From Lentzea sp. NEAU-D7 (lineage in GTDB: Bacteria; Actinomycetota; Actinomycetes; Mycobacteriales; Pseudonocardiaceae), in the NCBI RefSeq assembly GCF_026242055.1, contig NZ_JAPJDL010000012.1, positions 203,186-258,586 of the forward strand: a stretch of DNA of 55,401 nt, given 5' to 3'. The number at the start of each line of letters is the position of its first letter. Within the stretch, counting starts at the first letter, position 1. This document shows, one piece after another, positions 49,190 through 55,401 of the stretch. The notes under the pieces were generated by a model, which ran no database searches, was not told the DNA's origin, and was given only the letters and a program-made list of their open reading frames with translations. The position numbers and the translations under genes are program-made.

Positions 49190-50197
49190 ATGCGCACCAT
49201 CGCCTACGAACAGCAGGGAGACGCCGCACGAGTGCTGCGCCTGCAGGAGTGGCCGGCACCGGCGGCACCCACTGCCGGGCAGGTGCTCGTGCGGGTGCTG
49301 TCCCGGCCGATCCACCCGGGTGACCTGGCCGGCGTGGAGGGCTTTCCGGGTCTGCCGCGGAAGCGGTCCACCACGCCGCAGGTACCCGGTCTGGAGGGGA
49401 CGGGAGTCGTCGAGGCGGTCGGCGAAGGCGTGCCAGGACTGAAGGTCGGTCAGCGCGTGGCGTTCTTCCCGGTACCGGGTGCCTGGAGCGAAATCGTCAC
49501 GGTGCCCGCCGAACTGGTCGTGCCCGTGCCCGAGCGGGTCAGTGCCGAGACGGCGGCACTGCTGCTGGTCAACCCGATCACGCTGCTCACCTTGCTGCGG
49601 GCGGTCGAGGACGCTCAGAAAGGCCAGCCGGGACCGGTCGTCCAGACCGCCGCCGGTTCGTCGATCGGCAAGCTCGTCAGCGCCGCCGCGCTGCGGCACG
49701 GCTTCCCGCTGGTCAACCTGGTCCGCAGTGCCGCAGGGGCGCGGGAGTCGCAGCGGCGCTTCCCCGAACTGCCGGCGATCTCGACCAGCGACGCGGACTG
49801 GAGCACTCAGGTGCGGGACGCGGTCGGAGGCCAAGGCGCGCGGGTCGTCCTCGACGCGGTGGGTGGATCACTCACCGGCGAACTGGCCGCGCTGCTGGCC
49901 GACGGCGGCACGCTGATCTCCTACGGCGCCCTCGGTTCCGGGACCACCCCGCTGGAGTCGCTGGCGCTGGTCCCGCGAGAACTGACGGTGCGAGGCGTGT
50001 CGGTGGGCCGATGGCTGACCCGCACACCCGCGGAGCGGGCCGAGGACGTCGCCTTCGCCCTCGGCCTGGCCGAGACCTCCCCGGAACTGTTCGAGGTCGC
50101 CGGCCGCTACGACCTCGCCGACTTCGCGGAGGCCGTCGACCACGTCCGCCGCCCCGGCAAGAGCGGAACCGTCCTGCTCACCAGTCCCGCCTCCTGA
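49190..50197 (+). CDS. Quinone oxidoreductase-like MDR reductase
   Basis: 335 aa from ATG 49190 (GGAG upstream). It is a zinc-free medium-chain reductase, with no structural Cys cluster, a nucleotide site near VVQTAAGSSIGKLVSAAALR, and a C-terminal domain typical of trans-2-enoyl-CoA/quinone reductases (MECR-like). It should reduce activated double bonds or quinones with NADPH. First gene of the operon controlled by the divergent TetR protein. Confidence 0.88.
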   Translation: MRTIAYEQQGDAARVLRLQEWPAPAAPTAGQVLVRVLSRPIHPGDLAGVEGFPGLPRKRSTTPQVPGLEGTGVVEAVGEGVPGLKVGQRVAFFPVPGAWSEIVTVPAELVVPVPERVSAETAALLLVNPITLLTLLRAVEDAQKGQPGPVVQTAAGSSIGKLVSAAALRHGFPLVNLVRSAAGARESQRRFPELPAISTSDADWSTQVRDAVGGQGARVVLDAVGGSLTGELAALLADGGTLISYGALGSGTTPLESLALVPRELTVRGVSVGRWLTRTPAERAEDVAFALGLAETSPELFEVAGRYDLADFAEAVDHVRRPGKSGTVLLTSPAS

Positions 50198-50217
50198 ACC
50201 CGACGAAGGACATCACC

Positions 50218-50820
50218 ATGAAAATCGGCTTCATCGGCGCCGGAAACGTCGCCCAGGCCATCGCCCGGCACGCGGTGGGCCAAGGCCACCAGGTCGTGCT
50301 GAGCAACAGCCGCGGCCCCGCCTCGCTGACCGCACTCGCCGAACGACTCGGACCGCAAGTCACCGCCGGTACGCGCGAGGAAGCGGCCTCGGCGGAGCTC
50401 GTCGTGCTCGCGGTGGGCTGGCCCCAGGTGCCGGACGCGGTGGCCGGACTGCCGTCGTTCGACAGGCGGATCGTCATCGACACCACCAACCAGTTCGCCT
50501 CCCCGCCCCCGCGCGCCGAGATCGCCGATCTCGGCCCGCTGACCGGCAGCGAGCACGTCGCCTCACTGCTGCCGGGCGCCCGCGTGGTGAAGGCGTTCAA
50601 CAGCCTTTACGGCCAGTACATCGACGCCGATCCGCGTCACGACGCCGGACGCCAGGTCCTGTTCCTGGCCGGTGACGACGCCGATGCCAAGGCCACCGTC
50701 ATCGAGCTGACCGCGAGTTTCGGGTTCGCTCCCGTCGACCTCGGCCCGCTGCGCGAAGGCGGACGCCTCATGCAGCTCGGCGGCCCGCTCTCGGGCCTCC
50801 ACGTCCTCAAGCAGGACTGA
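50218..50820 (+). CDS. F420-dependent NADP reductase-like protein
   Basis: 200 aa from ATG 50218. The N-terminal Rossmann motif is GFIGAGNVAQAIARHAVGQG, followed by VVLAVGWPQVPDAV and VVKAFNSLYG, as in NADPH:F420 oxidoreductases and related small dinucleotide-binding proteins. It could regenerate F420H2 or NADPH for the neighbouring reductases. It lies 20 nt after the quinone oxidoreductase gene. Confidence 0.82.
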   Translation: MKIGFIGAGNVAQAIARHAVGQGHQVVLSNSRGPASLTALAERLGPQVTAGTREEAASAELVVLAVGWPQVPDAVAGLPSFDRRIVIDTTNQFASPPPRAEIADLGPLTGSEHVASLLPGARVVKAFNSLYGQYIDADPRHDAGRQVLFLAGDDADAKATVIELTASFGFAPVDLGPLREGGRLMQLGGPLSGLHVLKQD

Positions 50821-50864
50821 ACAGGGCCCACGCCCACTCTCGTTCCCGGACAAGGAAGATCCTG

Positions 50865-51980
50865 ATGACCAGCCAGCTCCGCACCTCCACCGCCCAGCCC
50901 CTGCTGAGGCCGGTCCGCCTCGGCGCGCTCGAACTGCCCAACCGCGTGGTCATGGCCCCGATGACCAGGGCCCGCGCCGACAACGCGGACCTGGCCCCCA
51001 CCGACCTGCACGCCACCTACTACGCGCAGCGCGCGGGTGCCGGCGTGATCATCACCGAGGGCACCTGGGTCAACACCGACGCGATCGGCTTCATCGACGT
51101 CCCCGGCATCTACAGCGAGGAACAGACCGCCGGCTGGCGGAAGGTGACCGACGCCGTTCACCGAGCGGGCGGGCGGATCATCTCCCAGCTCGGCCACCTC
51201 GGCGCGCTGTCGCACCCCGACCACCTCGGCGGCCGCCTGCCCGCGGGCCCGTCCGCGATCAACCTCGGCGAGCAGGCCTTCACCCCGGACGGACCGAAGG
51301 ACACCGTGACTCCGCGAGCCCTCACCGCCGCCGAGATCGCCGGCACCATCAGCGACTACCGCCGTGCCGCCGAGAACGCCCGTCGCGCCGGTTTCGACGG
51401 CCTGGAGATCCACGCCCAGGGCTCGCACCTGATTCCCCAGTTCCTCAACCCCCGCCTCAACCAGCGCACCGACGCCTACGGCGGCAGCAGTGAGAAGCGA
51501 GCACGGTTCCTGCTCGACGTCCTGGACGCCGTGAGCGACGTGTGGGGCAGCGATCGCGTCGGCGTGAAGCTCTCTCCGCACTGGGCCAGCGGAACCGCGT
51601 TCACCGGGGACGAGGACACACTCGCCGACTACGACCGGCTGCTCACCAGGCTCAACGACAACGACCTCGCCTACCTCCACCTCGTGGGCTCACCCGGCAC
51701 GACAGAGGAACGCGTCAGCCAGTTCGCCCGCTTCCGAGCCCACTACCGGGGCAACATCATCGCCAACCTCGGCTTCACCCAGACCCTGGCCAACGAGGTC
51801 CTGGACCAGGAGATCGTCGACGCCGTCTCCTTCGGTGCCCCCTTCATCGCCAACCCCGACCTGGTCGAACGGTTCGCCAACGGGCACCCGCTGGCCGAGA
51901 GCGACCGCGCCACCTACTACGGCGGTCACGCCGAGGGCTACACGGACTACCCGGCCTTCACCCACGCCGACCGCTCCTGA
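50865..51980 (+). CDS. Old yellow enzyme-type alkene reductase, variant active site
   Basis: 371 aa from ATG 50865. The FMN barrel is clear: NRVVMAPMTRARA, GFDGLEIHAQGSHLIPQFLN and QRTDAYGG. Old yellow enzymes reduce activated C=C bonds of enones with NAD(P)H. Two positions differ from the usual: the substrate-binding pair HxxN/HxxH reads HAQG, and QLWHxGR reads QLGHLGA. The substrate range may therefore be unusual. It is the last gene of the TetR-controlled operon and forms an electrophile-reduction set with the two genes upstream. Confidence 0.88.
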   Translation: MTSQLRTSTAQPLLRPVRLGALELPNRVVMAPMTRARADNADLAPTDLHATYYAQRAGAGVIITEGTWVNTDAIGFIDVPGIYSEEQTAGWRKVTDAVHRAGGRIISQLGHLGALSHPDHLGGRLPAGPSAINLGEQAFTPDGPKDTVTPRALTAAEIAGTISDYRRAAENARRAGFDGLEIHAQGSHLIPQFLNPRLNQRTDAYGGSSEKRARFLLDVLDAVSDVWGSDRVGVKLSPHWASGTAFTGDEDTLADYDRLLTRLNDNDLAYLHLVGSPGTTEERVSQFARFRAHYRGNIIANLGFTQTLANEVLDQEIVDAVSFGAPFIANPDLVERFANGHPLAESDRATYYGGHAEGYTDYPAFTHADRS

Positions 51981-52029
51981 GTGCCGGAACACCTCATGTG
52001 CCAGCGACCGATCTGGTCAGATGGGGTGC

Positions 52030-54090
52030 ATGAGCACCTGGGGGAGAACAATCGTGCTCGCAGTCGCGCTGGTCGCCACACTCGTGGCGCCGGCGCACGC
52101 GAGCAACCAGATCAGCGTGTCCGCGGCGGAGGTGACGCTGGCGCCGGGCCAGAACACGGCGTCAGTCGGCGTCAGCTGGCACACCGACGGCAACCAGGCG
52201 GTCCAGATCTGGATCCGCGAGACCGGCAAGGCCGCCAAGCTGTGGCGGCAGGAGGTCAACGGCAGCGCGACGTGGCCGTACCTCCACAACGGCACCACGA
52301 CGACGTTCGAGCTGCGCGGCGGCCCGAACTTCGGCACCGTGCTGGGCACCGCGAGCAGCACGGGCCGAGCGCCAGGCCGGCTGGGCGCCGACCGCACGCA
52401 CCTCGCGCTCGCGCCCGGCACCACCGGCACGATCGACCTGTCGTGGGCCACGGCGCTGAGCGACGCCCAGGTGTGGGTGTCGCACAACGGGAACCCGCAG
52501 AGGCTGTACGCGCAGGGTCCGTCCGGGACGGGCCGGATCACCTGGATCAGCCGTGGCACCACCGTGTTCACGCTCTGGTCCGGCACCGCGCAGGAACACC
52601 TGCTCGACACCCTCGTCGTCACCGCGGACTCCGGTGCGTCAGCCTCCTTCGACCGGCCTGTGGTCGTCGACCCGGACGGCACCGGCAGCGCGACCGTGCG
52701 CTGGACGGGAGGCGAGGCGCGGCTCGTCAACGACGACGGCACCGAGACGGCGCTCAGCGGCGGATCGGCCGCGATCAGCACGCGCGGCGCGGACCGCAAG
52801 GTCGTGCGGGTCTACGAAGGTGGCTCGGTGGTGACGCACGCGAGCGTCACGATCCTGCGGGACGCGCGCGGCTGGGCGGGCTTCAACTACCTGCCGGAGC
52901 ACGAGAAGCGGTACCAGGAGTACCTCGACGACGCGGTGTGGCCGCAGGTGCGCGACCAGGTCGCGCACGACTTCGACGTGATGGCGTCCACCGGCGGCAC
53001 CGTCGCGAGGGTCGTGCTGTGGCCGGAGAAGAGCACGAACGCGGCGGCGCAGGCCCGCAACCTCGCCGATCTGGCCGGGATCGCGCAGCAGCGCGGCGTC
53101 CGGCTCGTGGTCGCGTTCGCCAACAGCTGGCTGACCAACCCGAACTGGCAGAGCAACCGCACGAAGTGGGCCGAGTTCGCCGCCACCAGCGCGAACTGGA
53201 TGAACACCTACATCAACGCCCTCGAGCCCGGCGGAGCGGTGCTGTACTACGACCTGCAGAACGAGACGTCAGGCGTGCGGGGCAACCAGCCGAACCTCCA
53301 CAGCGCCTACGTGGCAATGGTTTACGACCGCACGGCGGCGCCGAGGGGCAAGCGCGGCGTGTCCGTGATGCACGCGTCGACCGACGGCGCGGATCTCGCT
53401 GCCGCACTCGTGGGCAAGCCGATGGACTTCATCGACGTCCACGGCTACGGCAACCTGGACGTGCTGGACGGGGCGGTGCGCGGACTGCGCGAGAAGTTCC
53501 CGGCCGGCACGGTGCTCGTGGGTGAGATCGGGAAGAGCGCGCCGGGCGAGCAGCAGGAGCGCGAACAAGCCGACTACACCGTGCGGTCGCTGCAGACGAC
53601 GGACGGCCTGCAAGTGCCGATCACGATGGCCTGGGAGCTGTACGACGACCCGCGCACGCCACCGCACCCGAACAGCATCGCCTTCGGCTACCTCACGAAA
53701 GACCGCGCCAAGCCGGGATTCGGCGTGCTGTGCTCGCGCTGGAGCCTGGTGCCCGACTGCGGCACCCTCCGCGAGGCCACTTCCGCGCAGCCGGCGACCC
53801 TCGAGGTCCACGCGACCGTGGCGGCGCGACCGGGAACCCTCGTACCCAACGCGATCCTGCGAGGCGACGGCACCGCGAGGCTCGTGCTCACCGAGCTCGA
53901 CGAGGCGGGCCGTGAGGTGGCCACCACGCTGACCGAGCCGGTGGCCGTCGGCTCGGCGGGCCTGAACTACCTGCGGCACCGGCAATCCGACGTGCGGCTG
54001 CGCGACCAGACCCGGTCCGTGCGGATCACCGTGCGGGCGGAGGGCTCGACGCGACTGCAGGTGGACGCGCTGACCGCGGCGGTCAGGTGA
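52030..54090 (+). CDS. Secreted clan GH-A-like glycoside hydrolase with beta-domain repeats
   Basis: 686 aa from ATG 52030 (ATG 52021 three codons earlier is possible). A Sec signal peptide ends near PAHAS. Three beta-sandwich-like segments follow (~25-115, 120-210, 215-285), each with an xWxxG/NG pattern. The catalytic TIM-barrel-like part (~290-540) starts RGWAGFNYLPEH. The likely acid/base is Glu in YYDLQNETSG and the nucleophile Glu in VLVGEIGKS, as in GH5-like enzymes. A C-terminal ~110-aa beta domain follows. It probably acts on plant or fungal polysaccharide; the exact family is open. Confidence 0.75.
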   Translation: MSTWGRTIVLAVALVATLVAPAHASNQISVSAAEVTLAPGQNTASVGVSWHTDGNQAVQIWIRETGKAAKLWRQEVNGSATWPYLHNGTTTTFELRGGPNFGTVLGTASSTGRAPGRLGADRTHLALAPGTTGTIDLSWATALSDAQVWVSHNGNPQRLYAQGPSGTGRITWISRGTTVFTLWSGTAQEHLLDTLVVTADSGASASFDRPVVVDPDGTGSATVRWTGGEARLVNDDGTETALSGGSAAISTRGADRKVVRVYEGGSVVTHASVTILRDARGWAGFNYLPEHEKRYQEYLDDAVWPQVRDQVAHDFDVMASTGGTVARVVLWPEKSTNAAAQARNLADLAGIAQQRGVRLVVAFANSWLTNPNWQSNRTKWAEFAATSANWMNTYINALEPGGAVLYYDLQNETSGVRGNQPNLHSAYVAMVYDRTAAPRGKRGVSVMHASTDGADLAAALVGKPMDFIDVHGYGNLDVLDGAVRGLREKFPAGTVLVGEIGKSAPGEQQEREQADYTVRSLQTTDGLQVPITMAWELYDDPRTPPHPNSIAFGYLTKDRAKPGFGVLCSRWSLVPDCGTLREATSAQPATLEVHATVAARPGTLVPNAILRGDGTARLVLTELDEAGREVATTLTEPVAVGSAGLNYLRHRQSDVRLRDQTRSVRITVRAEGSTRLQVDALTAAVR

Positions 54091-54244
54091 CCGGCCCCCA
54101 CAGCTCGATCGCGGTGTGCCGGCGGTAGGACTCGATGCACGGCAACGTGCGCGCATCGGGCACCAGGGCAGCCGGCGTCAGCACGAGGTCGGCACCGACG
54201 CGGACGCCGTCCATCATGCGGCGGACGTTCCCCCTCGCCACCAT
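54083..54244 (-). CDS. Small hypothetical ORF
   Basis: 53 aa from ATG 54244 (frame open to 54307). It contains VRVGADLVLTPAALVPDART and then LPCIESYRRHTAIELWGPVT. Nothing is recognised. It fills the gap between a secreted hydrolase (its end overlaps by eight bases) and the TspO-like gene, and could equally be non-coding. Confidence 0.3.
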   Translation of the reverse strand: MVARGNVRRMMDGVRVGADLVLTPAALVPDARTLPCIESYRRHTAIELWGPVT

Positions 54245-54273
54245 TGAGCCCAGGCGAACCGAGGAGGGCGTAC

Positions 54274-55068
54274 GTGCTGTCGGCTGCTGAACCGGGTGAG
54301 CGCACAACGGCGGTGTGGCGAGTGGTCCTCGTCCTGCTGGCGATCGGGCAGGTCGTGAGCCCGATCGCCGTGGCGGCGCTGGGCGGTGGTGAGTTCACGA
54401 CGTCGGACCGCGCCGGCGAACCGCCGATCGTGCCGGCCGGGTACGCGTTCTCGATCTGGGGCCTGGTCGAGGCGCTGTGCCTGGCCTACGCGGTGTGGGC
54501 GCTGGTGACCCGGACCCCGGGAGGGGCGCTGCGCGACCGGCTGGCGCGGCCGTTGTGCCTGGTGTTCACCGGGTTCACGGCCTGGCTCACAGCGGCCGAG
54601 GTGGAGCCGGTGTGGGCGACGGTGGCCGTGTTCGTCGTGATGGTGGCCGGGTTGCTCAAGGCGATGGACATCGCGGTTCGTCACCGCGCCGAGATCGCAC
54701 ACTGGCACCGGGCACCTCGGGTGCTGCTGTGGTCGATGCTCGGCGTCTACACGGGCTGGAGCAGTGTCGCGATCTGGGTCAACCTCACGACGGCGCTCAC
54801 CGAGAGCGGGGCGCCGATCGACGGGCCCGCCGGTGTGGCGGGTCAGATCGCGATCCTGGCAGGCGCGACCGCGACCGCGATCGCGTTGCTCCGGCGCACG
54901 TCCGGGCTGCTGTCCTACGGACTGGCGGTCGCCTGGGCGATCGTCGCGGTGGTGATCGCCACCGCTCAAGCGCAGCAGGTCGTGTTGTCCGTGATCGCCG
55001 GGGCGGCACTGCTGCTCGTGGTGGCGGCGACCGCCTGGTTCCGCCTGCGCAGGCCGGTTGCCACGTGA
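54274..55068 (+). CDS. TspO/tryptophan-rich sensory protein-like membrane protein
   Basis: 264 aa from GTG 54274 (GAGGAGG upstream). Seven or eight membrane segments are visible, with the hallmark IVPAGYAFSIWGLVEALCLA and a second Trp-containing core GVYTGWSSVAIWVNL. This is the long actinobacterial relative of TspO, with extra helices beyond the five of classic TspO. TspO binds tetrapyrroles and steroids and is linked to stress responses; the function of the long form is not established. Confidence 0.75.
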   Translation: MLSAAEPGERTTAVWRVVLVLLAIGQVVSPIAVAALGGGEFTTSDRAGEPPIVPAGYAFSIWGLVEALCLAYAVWALVTRTPGGALRDRLARPLCLVFTGFTAWLTAAEVEPVWATVAVFVVMVAGLLKAMDIAVRHRAEIAHWHRAPRVLLWSMLGVYTGWSSVAIWVNLTTALTESGAPIDGPAGVAGQIAILAGATATAIALLRRTSGLLSYGLAVAWAIVAVVIATAQAQQVVLSVIAGAALLLVVAATAWFRLRRPVAT

Positions 55069-55135
55069 TCGACGTGCCTGCCAGGAGAACCTCGTCCAGC
55101 AGATCGTCCCAAGCGCGGCAGCGCGGTGCCTGAGA

Positions 55136-55401
55136 TCAGGCCTTCGGGTCGGACGGCTTGCCCGCGAGCTCGCCGACCTCGTCCTGGGCACTGGTCCCCT
55201 CGGAGACGTGCCGGGCCTTGCGCGCGTTCTCCAGCGCCACGGTCTCCTCGACCGGGTCCGGCGACCACGTGCTGCCCGCGACCGGGTGACCGGCCGAGCC
55301 GAGCTTGTTCATCTTCTTCGGCACCGACGCACCCTGGTAGGCCAGCGGGATCGGGTGGCCGTGGTCGTCCACCGGGCCCAGCGGCTGGTGGACCTCGATG
55401 A
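55136..55401 (-). CDS. Hypothetical protein, 5' end cut by the window
   Basis: The frame is open from the stop at 55136 through the right edge, so the gene is partial at its N-terminus. The visible 88 residues begin IEVHQPLGPVDDHGHPIPLA and continue YQGASVPKKMNKLGSAGHPV, ending in a charged helix (ENARKARHVSEGTSAQDEVG). A GTG at 55372 could be a start but the upstream frame is coding-like. No family recognised. Confidence 0.5.
   Translation of the reverse strand, partial: IEVHQPLGPVDDHGHPIPLAYQGASVPKKMNKLGSAGHPVAGSTWSPDPVEETVALENARKARHVSEGTSAQDEVGELAGKPSDPKA

Noticed and set aside
1..55401. tRNA, rRNA, CRISPR array or phage attachment site
   Set aside because: No cloverleaf, rRNA-like stretch or regularly spaced repeat was noticed while reading. 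A covariance-model search would be needed to exclude small RNAs.

Overview
The window (about 70% GC, dense overlapping genes with GTGA/ATGA junctions, PPE/EspG/WXG-type genes, many TetR regulators) looks like chromosome of a filamentous actinomycete, most probably Pseudonocardiales (Saccharothrix, Lentzea or Amycolatopsis type). The taxon is an inference from gene content. No rRNA, tRNA, CRISPR array or intact transposon was seen.

1-9.3 kb holds the right-hand part of a thiopeptide gene cluster on the minus strand. Reading downstream: TetR regulator, YcaO cyclodehydratase, LanB-type dehydratase, an unusually short P450, an unknown 215-aa protein, an NPP-motif methyltransferase, a class C radical SAM methyltransferase, and last a 54-aa precursor that is too small for ordinary gene calling. 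Its core, SCNCVCGLCCSCSPSA, is the GE2270 core with Phe8 changed to Leu. The other enzymes needed (leader-binding F protein, azoline dehydrogenase, second LanB, pyridine synthase) should lie beyond base 1. The window begins there with 60 bases of G/C-only sequence that may be an artefact.

9.4-18.5 kb is general metabolism and regulation: a 33-aa ORF coupled to a Zn alcohol dehydrogenase and an SDR behind a stress-sigma-like promoter; a receptor Ser/Thr kinase; decayed SRPBCC/MmyB-like remnants; a PucR regulator beside a D-amino-acid oxidase-like gene; a GreA-like factor. 18.5-22.2 kb is a three-gene operon: a lipocalin-like (AttH/CrtC) domain fused to a polyprenyl diphosphate synthase, followed by an ABC exporter.

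22.3-29.2 kb is a type VII secretion (ESX) associated locus without the secretion core: two peptidoglycan hydrolases without signal peptides, two YbaB-like proteins, EspG, WXG-like and PPE-like helical proteins, and an AraC regulator. 29.7-32.9 kb is a two-component system diverging from a penicillin-binding/beta-lactamase lipoprotein. 33.0-38.2 kb is one large KS-AT-DH-KR-ACP polyketide synthase of the iterative aromatic (6-methylsalicylate type) kind, apparently without tailoring partners.

38.2-55.4 kb is catabolic, redox and export functions: a secreted six-hairpin glycosidase with its LacI repressor and shared operators; an epoxide hydrolase divergent from a TetR gene; a PPOX protein; an MFS exporter; an immunity-like gene next to a truncated paralogue; ThuA and Gfo/Idh/MocA sugar genes; a TetR gene with tandem operators in front of a three-gene reductase operon; a secreted clan GH-A-like hydrolase; a TspO-like membrane protein; and a hypothetical gene cut by the right edge.
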